Part shown: one piece after another, positions 32,383 through 40,777 of the stretch | How positions within the stretch are numbered: position 1 is the first letter of the stretch | Layout of the letters: each line of letters begins with the position of its first letter | Source: Burkholderiaceae bacterium | GTDB taxonomy: Bacteria; Pseudomonadota; Gammaproteobacteria; Burkholderiales; Burkholderiaceae_E | NCBI GenBank assembly: GCA_016710525.1 | Contig: JADJVQ010000017.1 | Location: 62,001 to 126,000 of the forward strand | Length of the DNA stretch: 64,000 bases | Direction of reading: 5' to 3' | Position numbers and translations under genes: made by a program | The notes under the pieces: generated by a model | Seen by the model: the letters and a program-made list of their open reading frames with translations, nothing else | Told to the model about the DNA's origin: nothing | Databases searched by the model: none

Positions 32383-32685
32383 TCAGTGCCTTGTCCTCGT
32401 GAGCCCGGTCTTCTGGTGACTGCAGCAGGCTCGGCGGCTGCCCGGCGAGCCGGCCAGCAGGTAGGTCAGTCCGCTGCAGATCGAAAACAGCCCCCAGAAC
32501 AGGAAGAAGCCGACCGTGTAGGCGGCCTCGCGGCTGTCGGCCAGGTGCAGGCCGACGATCGTGAGTTCGTGCGGATCGATCATCGAAAAAAAGACGCCCT
32601 CGGCGACCGCCGACATCACGAAGGCGGGCCACAGCACATACATCATGAATCGCCCCAGGCGGCGATCGCCGATCGGCTTGTTCAT
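32383..32685 (-). CDS. Small hypothetical membrane protein by the cco cluster
   Basis: A 100-residue protein with two predicted membrane segments (FMMYVLWPAFVMSAVAEGVFFSMI and AAYTVGFFLFWGLFSICSGLTYLLAG) and a short basic, Cys-containing tail. The family is not recognised with certainty. Similar small proteins are found downstream of ccoGH in Burkholderiales. It begins 35 bp after the FixH-like gene and is probably co-transcribed. A role in oxidase assembly is only suggested by position. Confidence 0.65.
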   Translation of the reverse strand: MNKPIGDRRLGRFMMYVLWPAFVMSAVAEGVFFSMIDPHELTIVGLHLADSREAAYTVGFFLFWGLFSICSGLTYLLAGSPGSRRACCSHQKTGLTRTRH

Positions 32686-32720
32686 GAGCGGTCTCTCCGG
32701 AAGTGCGTCACGGCGGGCTT

Positions 32721-33230
32721 CTAGGGTTGCGACTTGAAGACGACGGGCTGATCGAAGCTCGTGACGGTCGCGGTGAGCCGCCAGGTGTTGGCGGGCTCCT
32801 CGATCATCAGGTTCCAGCGACCCTCACGTGGCAATTGCGCGGCAGCGGCGACGTAGCTGCCCTGGCCGGCGGCGTTGAGCTGATGAAGCTGATCGAGTTC
32901 GGCGCGGGTGGCATGCACGACCCGCAGGGTGAGCGCCGGCGGCAGGGCCGTGCCTGGCGCAGCCGCGAGCTCGATGCGCGCACGGCCGTCAGCGGCCCGC
33001 GTCAGCGTGGCGGTCAGGCCCAGTTGGGTCGCCTTGGTGTCGCGGGCCAGCTGCTGGTTGATCGCCTTGCCTTCGCGATAGTAGTCGTCGACCACCAGCG
33101 CGTTGTTGGTGGTGGCGGCCAGCCAGAAGGTGGCAATGCCGCCGAACAGCGCGGTTGCGGGCATCAGCATCAGCAGCCAGGGCCAGATCTGGCGGTACCA
33201 GGGAGGGGGTGTCATGACAAGTGCAACCAT
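32721..33230 (-). CDS. ccoH: FixH/CcoH family protein
   Basis: CcoH is a small membrane protein needed for stable assembly of cbb3 oxidase. The 169-residue product has one N-terminal membrane anchor (PWLLMLMPATALFGGIATFWLA), then the FixH-typical VVDDYYREGKAINQQL. A periplasmic beta-rich domain ends with GRWNLMIEEPANTWRLTATV. ATG 33230 is used, although an internal ATG at 33215 (MTPPPWYRQ) is also possible. It follows ccoG by 62 bp in the same direction, the usual ccoG-ccoH order. Confidence 0.83.
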   Translation of the reverse strand: MVALVMTPPPWYRQIWPWLLMLMPATALFGGIATFWLAATTNNALVVDDYYREGKAINQQLARDTKATQLGLTATLTRAADGRARIELAAAPGTALPPALTLRVVHATRAELDQLHQLNAAGQGSYVAAAAQLPREGRWNLMIEEPANTWRLTATVTSFDQPVVFKSQP

Positions 33231-33292
33231 GATGCATCATCCGTTCTGTGGCGGGGGTTTCATTCGGGTGGGATCGCGCGGCGGCGGCGCGT

Positions 33293-34708
33293 TCAGCGTG
33301 GCACGAAGAACGTGGCCTTCTCGCGCACCGCCACGGCAGGATCGTCGACGGCCTCGATCTGGAACACCAGTTTGGTGGTGCCTGGCTTTGCCGATCCGCC
33401 GGCGATCCGCACGCGCACCGGCAGCAGCCGCGCTTCGGCACTGGGCACCTCGACCACGCTCTCGGAGGCGACGCGTGCCGACTCGATGCCCGATACCGTC
33501 AGCTTGTACTTGCGGCTGATTTCGGCGGTGTTGATGATCTGCAGGCTATAGACGTTTTCGATCATGCCGTCTTCGATCTCCCGGCCCAGGGAGCCGCGAT
33601 CGCGGATCACGTCGACCTTCAGCGGGACGCGCGTGAGCATGTGGGCGAACAGCGCGATGGTGACGGCCGCCAGGATGCCGGTGTAGACCAGCACCCGCGG
33701 GCGCAGCGCATGGGCGATGATCTGGCGCGTGGTCCAGTGGTTGGCCAGGCCGTTCTGGGTGGTGTATCGGATCAGTCCGCGCGGATAGTTCATGCGGTCC
33801 ATGACCTTGTCGCAGGCGTCCACGCAGGCGGCGCAGCCGATGCACTCGTACTGCAGGCCGTTGCGGATGTCGATGCCGGTCGGGCAGACCTCGACGCACA
33901 GGTTGCAGTTCACGCAGGCGCCCAGCCCGAGCGCGGCCACATCGGCCTTCTTCGAGCGCGGCCCGCGCGGTTCGCCCCGGGCCTTGTCGTAGGTGATGAT
34001 CATCGTGTCGTGGTCGAACATCGAGCTCTGGAAGCGCGCGTACGGACACATGTACTTGCAGACCTGCTCGCGCATGAACCCGGCGTTGCCGTAGGTGGCG
34101 AAGCTATAGAACAGGACCCAGAAGGTTTCCCAGGGCCCCAGCGTCAGGTTGCCCACGGACCCGATCAATGACCGGATCGGCGTGAAGTAGCTGACGAAGG
34201 TCAGGCCGGTCCACAGCGCCAGCGCGATCCACAGCAGGTGCTTGGCCGACTTCAGGCCGAACTTGCGCAGCGAGCGGCCTTCGCGGTCCAGGCGCATGCG
34301 CGCCGGCCGGTCACCCTCGACCTTGCGCTCGATCCACATGAAGATTTCGGTGTAGACGGTCTGCGGGCAGGCGTAGCCGCACCACAGCCGCCCGGCCACC
34401 GCGGTGAACAGGAACAGCGACATCGCCGAGATGATCAGCAGGCCGGTCAGGTAGATGAAATCCTGCGGATACAGCACCAGCCCGAAGATGTAGAAGCGCC
34501 GGGTGAGCAGGTCGAACAGCACGGCCGGCCGGTCGTTCCAGGTCAGCCAGGGCAGCACGTAGAACAGCAGCTGCGTGGCCCATACCAGCGTCCAGCGCCA
34601 GCCGGCGAACAGTCCGGTAACGGCCCGCGGGTAGATCTTGCGGCGGACCTCGTAGAGGTCGTCGCTTTCGGCGGGGGCAGGTACGGCTTTGAGGGGGGCG
34701 GGGGTCAT
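33293..34708 (-). CDS. ccoG: Cytochrome c oxidase accessory protein CcoG
   Basis: CcoG (FixG/RdxA) is a membrane iron-sulfur protein implicated in copper handling for cbb3 oxidase. The 471-residue product has about five membrane segments and the WCGYACPQTVYTEIF signature. Two 4Fe-4S ferredoxin motifs follow (CVNCNLCVEVCP and CIGCAACVDACDKV), then a C-terminal periplasmic Ig-like domain (LTVSGIESARV). ATG 34708 was chosen because the product then starts as family members do, just before the first membrane helix. A terminator lies between it and ccoP, so ccoG may have its own promoter or depend on read-through. Confidence 0.95.
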   Translation of the reverse strand: MTPAPLKAVPAPAESDDLYEVRRKIYPRAVTGLFAGWRWTLVWATQLLFYVLPWLTWNDRPAVLFDLLTRRFYIFGLVLYPQDFIYLTGLLIISAMSLFLFTAVAGRLWCGYACPQTVYTEIFMWIERKVEGDRPARMRLDREGRSLRKFGLKSAKHLLWIALALWTGLTFVSYFTPIRSLIGSVGNLTLGPWETFWVLFYSFATYGNAGFMREQVCKYMCPYARFQSSMFDHDTMIITYDKARGEPRGPRSKKADVAALGLGACVNCNLCVEVCPTGIDIRNGLQYECIGCAACVDACDKVMDRMNYPRGLIRYTTQNGLANHWTTRQIIAHALRPRVLVYTGILAAVTIALFAHMLTRVPLKVDVIRDRGSLGREIEDGMIENVYSLQIINTAEISRKYKLTVSGIESARVASESVVEVPSAEARLLPVRVRIAGGSAKPGTTKLVFQIEAVDDPAVAVREKATFFVPR

Positions 34709-34738
34709 GCAGGCGCTGCGGTTGGGATACTGAGAGGG

Positions 34739-34772
34739 AAAAGGGCCGCGGGGCGATTCGCCGGCGCGGCCC
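34739..34772 (-). terminator. Rho-independent terminator after ccoP
   Basis: On the minus strand an 8-bp stem GGGCCGCG/CGCGGCCC (34772-34765 with 34750-34743), extended by inner pairing, is followed by TTTT. It lies 25 bp after the ccoP stop and before ccoG, marking the end of ccoNOQP. Confidence 0.7.
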
Positions 34773-34797
34773 GGTGACTGGCGCTGAGCGCGCAGTC

Positions 34798-35721
34798 TTA
34801 TTTTGGCGCAGAAGCGGCTTTGGGTGCGTTCGACAGGCTCCACACGTACGCCGCCAGCACCTGGATCTTGCCCGGGGCGAGCAGGTCCTTGAAGGCCGGC
34901 ATCTGGTTGCTGCGGCCCTTGTTGATGCTCTCGACCACCGTGGCCAGCGAACCGCCATACAGCCACACCTTGTCGGTGAGGTTGGGCGCGCCCAGAGCCG
35001 GATTGCCCTTGCCTTCGGCGCCGTGACAAGCTGCGCAAGCCACGAACTTCGGCTTGCCCAGTTCGGCCTTGACGGCATCGTGCGCACTGCCCGACAGCGA
35101 CAGCACGAAGTTGGCGACGTTCTCGACATCGCTGGCCGTACCCACTGCTGCGGCCATCGGCGGCATCACGCCCATGCGGCCTTCGGAGATGGTCTTGACC
35201 AGCGTGGCGCCGTCGCCGCCGTGCAGCCAATCCGTGTCCGAGAGGTTGGGGAAGCCCTTGCTGCCGCGGGCGTCCGAACCATGGCACTGCACGCAGTAGG
35301 TCAGGTACATGCGCTCGCCCATCGCGCGGGCCTGCGGATCGGCCGCCACCTCGGCGATGTCCTGCTTCAGATACTTGGCAAACAGCGGCTCGACCGCGGC
35401 GTTCGCCTTGGCGACCTCGGCCTCGTACTGCGAGACCTGCGTCCACCCGAAGCTGCCCTTGTTGGCGCCGAAGCCCGGATACAGCACGAGGTAGACCACC
35501 GCGAACACGATGGTCAGGTAGAACAGATAGATCCACCAGCGCGGCAGCGGATTGTTCATCTCCTCGAGGGTTTCGTCCCAGGTGTGTCCGGTCGTGCCGA
35601 CCCGTTCGCCCGCCGGGGGCTTCTTGGACAGCACGACCGTGATCCAGAGGCAGAAGGCGAGGGAGATCGCCGTGACCACCATGATGTAGACGCTCCAGCC
35701 GGAGCCTGTGAAATCAGCCAT
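34798..35721 (-). CDS. ccoP: cbb3-type cytochrome c oxidase subunit III
   Basis: CcoP is the dihaem cytochrome c subunit that receives electrons and passes them to CcoO. The 307-residue protein has N-terminal membrane segments (VYIMVVTAISLAFCLWITVVL, then WWIYLFYLTIVFAVVYLVLYPGFG). Two cytochrome c domains follow with haem sites CVQCH and CAACH and axial Met residues in GVMPPM and NQMPAF. ATG 35721 has AGAA close upstream. It lies 13 bp after ccoQ within the ccoNOQP operon. Confidence 0.96.
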   Translation of the reverse strand: MADFTGSGWSVYIMVVTAISLAFCLWITVVLSKKPPAGERVGTTGHTWDETLEEMNNPLPRWWIYLFYLTIVFAVVYLVLYPGFGANKGSFGWTQVSQYEAEVAKANAAVEPLFAKYLKQDIAEVAADPQARAMGERMYLTYCVQCHGSDARGSKGFPNLSDTDWLHGGDGATLVKTISEGRMGVMPPMAAAVGTASDVENVANFVLSLSGSAHDAVKAELGKPKFVACAACHGAEGKGNPALGAPNLTDKVWLYGGSLATVVESINKGRSNQMPAFKDLLAPGKIQVLAAYVWSLSNAPKAASAPK

Positions 35722-35734
35722 CTTTATTCTCCGT

Positions 35735-35890
35735 TCAGGTCCGGTGCGCGACGTCGTCGTCGGCGAAGGGCAACTGGGCCGCCTCGTCGAAACGCTGCTT
35801 GCTCTGAGGGCTGTAAGCCCACCAGACGATTCCCGCGAAGGCCACCAGCGACAGCACGGTGACCAGGCTGCGAATGAGATTGATATCCAT
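35735..35890 (-). CDS. ccoQ: cbb3-type oxidase subunit CcoQ
   Basis: A 51-residue single-helix subunit that stabilises the cbb3 complex. The product begins MDINLIRSLVTVLSLVAFAG, continues IVWWAYSPQSKQRFDEAAQLPF and ends with an acidic tail. The WAYSPxxKxRFDEAAxLPF segment is the CcoQ/FixQ signature. It fits exactly between ccoO and ccoP, with 10 bp and 13 bp gaps, and is short enough to be missed by length filters. Confidence 0.93.
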   Translation of the reverse strand: MDINLIRSLVTVLSLVAFAGIVWWAYSPQSKQRFDEAAQLPFADDDVAHRT

Positions 35891-35900
35891 CGCGCGGCTC

Positions 35901-36515
35901 CTACTGGACTTTCTTGAGCGACGTGCCCATGACCTGCAGATAGGCGATCAGCGCGTCCATCTCGGTCTTGTCTTTGAGTTCTTCGGGCGCTTTGCCGATC
36001 TCGGCATCGCTGTACGGATGCCCGAGCAGGCGCAGCGTCTTCATCTTGGCCTGGATCGCGCCGGCGTCGGCCGCCGAGTTCGCCAGCCACGGATAGCCGG
36101 GCATGTTCGAGTCGGGAACCAGGTCACGCGGATTGAGCAGGTGGATGCGATGCCATTCGTCGGAGTAGCGACCGCCGACGCGGGCCAGGTCGGGCCCTGT
36201 GCGCTTGCTGCCCCACTGGAACGGCCGGTCGTAGACGAACTCGCCGGCCACCGAGTAGTGGCCATAGCGTTCGGTTTCGGCGCGGAACGGCCGGATCATC
36301 TGCGAGTGGCAGTTGTAGCAGCCTTCGCGGACGTAAACGTCACGTCCGGTGAGCTGCAGCGCGCCGTAGGGCTTCAAGCCCGCCACCGGCTCGGTGGTGG
36401 ACTTCTGGAAGAACAGCGGCACGATCTCGACCAGGCCGCCGACGCTGACCAGCAGCACGATCAGCAGCATCATCAGGCCGATGTTCTTTTCGATCTTTGC
36501 GTGTGAAAAGGCCAT
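35901..36515 (-). CDS. ccoO: cbb3-type cytochrome c oxidase subunit II
   Basis: CcoO is the membrane-anchored monohaem cytochrome c subunit. The 204-residue protein has one N-terminal helix (IGLMMLLIVLLVSVGGLVEIVPLFF), the haem site GCYNCHSQMIRPF and a distal axial Met in DSNMPGYPWL. Its length is typical. It lies 16 bp after ccoN and 10 bp before ccoQ in the same direction. Confidence 0.97.
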   Translation of the reverse strand: MAFSHAKIEKNIGLMMLLIVLLVSVGGLVEIVPLFFQKSTTEPVAGLKPYGALQLTGRDVYVREGCYNCHSQMIRPFRAETERYGHYSVAGEFVYDRPFQWGSKRTGPDLARVGGRYSDEWHRIHLLNPRDLVPDSNMPGYPWLANSAADAGAIQAKMKTLRLLGHPYSDAEIGKAPEELKDKTEMDALIAYLQVMGTSLKKVQ

Positions 36516-36531
36516 TATTTTTCTCCTCGGC

Positions 36532-37974
36532 TCAGGCGTGTGCGACCACAGCCGGGACGCGCGCGTCTTCAGGCTTGCCGACGCGGATCGTCATGAGGCA
36601 GTTGTAGAGCATCAGGATCATGCCGCCCAGGTAGAGCACTCCACCCAGCAGCCGGATCACGTAGTACGGATACGTGGCTTTCACCGATTCGACGAAGGCG
36701 TAGGTCAGCGTGCCGTCGGCATTGGTGGCGCGCCACATCAGGCCCTGCATCACACCGGCGATCCACATGGCGGCGATGTACAGCACGATGCCCACGGTGG
36801 CGATCCAGAAGTGCAGCTCGATCAGGCGCTTGCTGTACATCTCGGTGCGGCCCCACAGGCGCGGCATCAGGTAGTAGATGGCGCCCATCGACACCAGACC
36901 CACCCAGCCCAGCGCACCCGAGTGCACGTGGCCGACGGTCCAGTCGGTGTAGTGCGACAGCGCGTTGACGGTCTTGATCGACATCATCGGACCTTCGAAG
37001 GTCGACATGCCGTAGAACGACAGCGAGACGATCAGGAACTTCAGGATCGGGTCGTCGCGCAGTTTGTGCCAGGCACCCGACAGCGTCATGATCCCGTTGA
37101 TCATGCCGCCCCAGGAGGGCGCCAGCAGCACCAGCGAGAACACCATGCCCAGGCTTTGCGCCCAGTCGGGCAGCGCGGTGTAATGCAGATGGTGGGGGCC
37201 GGCCCACATGTACGTGAAGATCAGGGCCCAGAAGTGCACGATCGACAGTCGATACGAATACACCGGGCGTTCGGCCTGCTTGGGGATGAAGTAGTACATC
37301 ATGCCCAGGAAGCCCGCGGTCAGGAAGAAGCCCACCGCGTTATGGCCGTACCACCACTGCACCATCGCGTCCTGCACGCCGGCGTAGGCCGAGTACGACT
37401 TGGTCATCGAGACCGGGATCACCGCGCTGTTGACGATGTGCAGCAGGGCCACCGTCAGGATGAACGCGCCGAAGAACCAGTTGGCCACGTAGATGTGCGG
37501 GGTCTTGCGCTTGACGATCGTGCCGAAGAACACCACCGCGTAGCTGACCCAGGTGACGGCGATCAGCAGGTCGATCGGCCATTCGAGTTCGGCGTATTCC
37601 TTGCCCTGCGTGATGCCCAACGGCAACGTGACCGCGGCCAGCACGATCACCAGCTGCCAGGCCCAGAACGTGAAGGCCGCGAGCGGCCCGGCGAACAGTC
37701 TCGTCTGGCAGGTTCGCTGGACGATGTAGTACGACGAAGCGAAGAGCGCACAGCCGCCGAACGCGAAGATCACGGCATTGGTGTGCAATGGCCGCAGCCG
37801 ACTGTAGGTCAGGTACGGAATGTCGAAGTTCAGTGCAGGCCATGCGAGCTGAGCGGCGATGATGACGCCTACCAGCATTCCGACTACACCCCACACAACC
37901 GTCATGATCGCGAACTGCCTGACGACTGAGTAGTTGTAGGCTTGCGCGCCCGCGGCGACAGGCTGACTGCCCAT
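36532..37974 (-). CDS. ccoN: cbb3-type cytochrome c oxidase subunit I
   Basis: CcoN is the catalytic subunit carrying low-spin haem b, haem b3 and CuB, reducing oxygen with high affinity. The 480-residue protein has about 12 membrane helices. Haem and copper ligands lie in RLRPLHTNAV, QWWYGHNAVGF, MWAGPHHLHYTALPDW and YTDWTVGHVHSGALGW. GGGAG lies about 10 bp before ATG 37974. It is the first gene of ccoNOQP and is preceded by an FNR-type box, consistent with low-oxygen induction. Confidence 0.97.
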   Translation of the reverse strand: MGSQPVAAGAQAYNYSVVRQFAIMTVVWGVVGMLVGVIIAAQLAWPALNFDIPYLTYSRLRPLHTNAVIFAFGGCALFASSYYIVQRTCQTRLFAGPLAAFTFWAWQLVIVLAAVTLPLGITQGKEYAELEWPIDLLIAVTWVSYAVVFFGTIVKRKTPHIYVANWFFGAFILTVALLHIVNSAVIPVSMTKSYSAYAGVQDAMVQWWYGHNAVGFFLTAGFLGMMYYFIPKQAERPVYSYRLSIVHFWALIFTYMWAGPHHLHYTALPDWAQSLGMVFSLVLLAPSWGGMINGIMTLSGAWHKLRDDPILKFLIVSLSFYGMSTFEGPMMSIKTVNALSHYTDWTVGHVHSGALGWVGLVSMGAIYYLMPRLWGRTEMYSKRLIELHFWIATVGIVLYIAAMWIAGVMQGLMWRATNADGTLTYAFVESVKATYPYYVIRLLGGVLYLGGMILMLYNCLMTIRVGKPEDARVPAVVAHA

Positions 37975-38056
37975 GTGTTTTCTCCCAGGAATTACTTGTA
38001 TTGGTATCGTGGTTTTGCCACTTGGATCACCTTAACGACCGCACTGCAGCACTGCA

Positions 38057-38070
38057 TTGACAATGATCAA
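38057..38070 (-). promoter_or_regulatory. FNR/ANR-type box upstream of ccoN
   Basis: TTGACAATGATCAA matches the FNR consensus TTGAT-N4-ATCAA at nine of ten positions (read from the minus strand, TTGATCATTGTCAA). Its centre is about 89 bp before the ccoN ATG. A weak -10 (TAAGGT) about 30 bp downstream of the centre would place the site at the class II activating position. Confidence 0.7.
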
Positions 38071-38118
38071 AGTGGTGTATGCCAATCCACAGCCATGCCG
38101 GCCCGCTCGTGTGCCGGG

Positions 38119-38328
38119 TCAGTCTGTGCTAGCGGTCGGCTTTTGTGGCTGGCGGTGAGATTCGCCCGCGTCGAGCGACGAACGGGGCCGGTCGTCGTCC
38201 ATCAGGATGCTGTGTGCGGGACCGACGAGATCGTCGAACTGCCCGGTCTCGGAGGCGCGGATGAAGATCCAGACCGCGATTGCGACGATGACCAGGCTCA
38301 GCGGGATGAGGAGGTAGAGCGATTCCAT
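38119..38328 (-). CDS. ccoS: cbb3-type oxidase assembly protein CcoS
   Basis: CcoS is a small membrane protein required for cofactor insertion into cbb3 oxidase. The 69-residue product begins MESLYLLIPLSLVIVAIAVWIFIRA, then SETGQFDDLVGPAHSILMDDD, the family signature. Its start overlaps the 3' end of ccoI by about 31 bp. The FNR box and ccoN follow it, so the assembly genes lie immediately upstream of the structural operon. Confidence 0.93.
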   Translation of the reverse strand: MESLYLLIPLSLVIVAIAVWIFIRASETGQFDDLVGPAHSILMDDDRPRSSLDAGESHRQPQKPTASTD

Positions 38329-40769
38329 GTCCTGATCCGAAGTCGCAGCGCGTTGCCCACCACCAGCAGCGAACTGGTGGACATGCCGATCGCGGCAAGC
38401 CAGGGCGGCACGTAGCCGAGCGCCGCGGCCGGGATGGCGACGAAGTTATAGGCCGTCGACCAGGCAAGATTCTGGGCAATGACCCGGCGTGTCCGGCGAG
38501 CCATCGAGACCAGATCGACCACGCGGTGCAGTTCGGACGACAGTAACACGCTATCGGCAGCCGTGCGTGCCAGCGCAGTGGCCTCGCCCACCGCCACCGA
38601 TGCGTCGGCGGCGGCCAGCACCGGTGCATCGTTGACGCCATCGCCCACCATCAGCACCCGCCGGCCTTGTGCCTGCAGTTCCCTGACGTACGCGAGCTTG
38701 CCGGCCGGCGTGGCGCTCGCGCAAACCGACTCGATGCCCAAGGCGTCCGCGACCCGCGCCGCCGGGCCCTGGTGGTCGCCGGTCAGCAGGTGGGTACGCA
38801 AGCCCAGTGCCCGGATGGCCCGCACGGTTTCGGCGCTGTCCTCGCGCAGGGCATCGGCCAGGCGAAGCCGCGCGCGCGGGCCGTCGCGGTCGACCAGCCA
38901 GATCTCGGAGTCGCCATGTTCGGGCCTGGGGCAGGCAACCCATTCGCTGCACCAGTCGGACGAGCCCAGCCTCAGTTCGTCGTCGCCGATCCAGCCCTGG
39001 ATGCCGCGGCCCGCGGTGGCATGCACCTGGCGCGCCGAGAGGGGCGGATGCGCACGGGCCGCCTGGCGCAAGGCGCCCGCCAGCGGATGCGCCGACCCCG
39101 CCTCGAGGGCCGCTGCCGCGCCCAGCACCTGGGCGGCCGTGTGGCCGCGGAACACCTCGATCTGTGCCACCTCGGGCCGGCCGCGGGTCAGGGTGCCGGT
39201 CTTGTCGAACACCACGTCGGTGCACACGGCGAGATTCTCGAGCGCGCGGCCATTGGCCACCAGCACGCCATGGCGGGTCAGTGCGCCGCTGGCCGCGGCC
39301 AGCGCCGCCGGCGTGGCCAGCGAAAGCGCGCAAGGGCAAGACACGACCAGCACCGCAATCGCGATCGGCAGCGCACGGCTCGGGTCGATCCACCACCAGG
39401 CCGCCAGAACCAGTGCCGCGAACAGCAGCAGGCCCAGCACGAACCAGCTGGCGACCCGGTCGGCCAGCTGCGCCACTGCGGGCTTATCCTGCGCGGCACG
39501 CTCGATCAGCCGCTCCAGTGTCGAGACCGTGCTGTCGGCGCTGCCGCGCAGGACGCGGGCCAGCACGGTATTGCCGGAATTGATGGCGCCGCCGGGCACC
39601 TCGTCGCCCGGCCCGCGCGGCACAGGCGCCGATTCGCCGGTCAGCAGCGACTGGTCGACCGCCGTGTCGCCGGCGAGCAGGCTGACGTCGACCGGAAAGC
39701 GCAACCCGTCGCCGACCCGGATCAGGTCCCCCGCGACCAGGCGCATCGAGGGAATCGTCTCGGTGCTCGCCTGCAGGAAAGACTGCGCAGTCGCCTGACT
39801 GGCGTCGGTCAGACGCTCGACCCGCTCGGGCAGGGCCGCTGCCAGGCTGTCGACCGCGCGGCTGGCGCGCCGGCGCGCCATCCATTCGAGGTGGCGCGCC
39901 GCCAGCAGCAGGAAAACGAACATCGTCACCGAGTCGAAATACACGTCGCCGCGCTGAACCAGCGTGGCCCACAGGCTGGCTGCGAACGCGGCTCCGATGC
40001 CCAGCGCCACCGGCACGTCCATGCCCAGCGACCGGGCCTTCAGGTCGCGCCAGGCGCCCGCAAAGAACGGCTGAGCGGAGTAGAACACCACCGGCGTGGT
40101 GAGCAGCAGGCTGGCCCAGCGCATCAGGTGTTCGTACTGCCATTCGATGTCGCCGGCCTGCGCGGTGTAGACCGGGAACGCATACATCATCACCTGCATC
40201 ATGCCCAGGCCGGCAACGAAGAGCCGACGGAACAGCGACCGGCTGGTGCTGGCGAGCTGGGCTTCGCGCCGCCGGGCGTCGTAGGGCAGTGCGCGATAGC
40301 CGACCGCCGCGACGTCTGCCAGCAGCGTCGACAGGCGGGTGGTGGCGGGATCCCACCGCAGCACGGCGCGCTCGGTGGCGAAATTGACCGATGCCGCCAG
40401 CACGCCCGGCTGGGCCGCGAGCGTGCGCTCGATCAGCCACACGCAGGCGCCGCAGCGCATGCCCTCCAGCAGCAGGGTCACTTCGGTGCCGGCGGCTCCC
40501 TCGGCTGGCTGGCGCACGATGCGCGACTGGACATCGGGCTCGTCATAGAGGGCCAGCTGCTCGGCCAGTTCGCGTGGAACCGCGTCGGGGCCGGCGGCCG
40601 GCGCGCTGCGGTGCCGATAGTAGTCGGTCAGGCCGGCCGCTTCGATCGATTGTGCGACAGCCTGGCAGCCCGCGCAGCACATCTCGCGCGTCTCGCCATC
40701 GACCCGGGTGAGCCAGCGGCCCGGTTGCAGCACCGGCAGGCCGCAGTGAAAACACGCGAGGGTCTGCAA
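38298..40769 (-). CDS. ccoI: Copper-transporting P-type ATPase CcoI
   Basis: CcoI is the P1B-type ATPase that supplies copper for cbb3 assembly. About 823 residues. An N-terminal Cys cluster (CFHC, then CCAGC near residues 31-35) precedes a heavy-metal domain with GMRCGAC at 103-109. The ATPase core carries TGES near 377-380, the transmembrane CPC near 478-480, DKTGT near 522-526 and GDGVNDAP near the end. No ATG lies close upstream. The TTG at 40769 gives the family-like short lead before CFHC and is my chosen start, 8 bp after the preceding gene's stop. The 5' end is therefore uncertain. Confidence 0.92.
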   Translation of the reverse strand: MQTLACFHCGLPVLQPGRWLTRVDGETREMCCAGCQAVAQSIEAAGLTDYYRHRSAPAAGPDAVPRELAEQLALYDEPDVQSRIVRQPAEGAAGTEVTLLLEGMRCGACVWLIERTLAAQPGVLAASVNFATERAVLRWDPATTRLSTLLADVAAVGYRALPYDARRREAQLASTSRSLFRRLFVAGLGMMQVMMYAFPVYTAQAGDIEWQYEHLMRWASLLLTTPVVFYSAQPFFAGAWRDLKARSLGMDVPVALGIGAAFAASLWATLVQRGDVYFDSVTMFVFLLLAARHLEWMARRRASRAVDSLAAALPERVERLTDASQATAQSFLQASTETIPSMRLVAGDLIRVGDGLRFPVDVSLLAGDTAVDQSLLTGESAPVPRGPGDEVPGGAINSGNTVLARVLRGSADSTVSTLERLIERAAQDKPAVAQLADRVASWFVLGLLLFAALVLAAWWWIDPSRALPIAIAVLVVSCPCALSLATPAALAAASGALTRHGVLVANGRALENLAVCTDVVFDKTGTLTRGRPEVAQIEVFRGHTAAQVLGAAAALEAGSAHPLAGALRQAARAHPPLSARQVHATAGRGIQGWIGDDELRLGSSDWCSEWVACPRPEHGDSEIWLVDRDGPRARLRLADALREDSAETVRAIRALGLRTHLLTGDHQGPAARVADALGIESVCASATPAGKLAYVRELQAQGRRVLMVGDGVNDAPVLAAADASVAVGEATALARTAADSVLLSSELHRVVDLVSMARRTRRVIAQNLAWSTAYNFVAIPAAALGYVPPWLAAIGMSTSSLLVVGNALRLRIRTWNRSTSSSR

Positions 40770-40777
40770 CGGAAGGC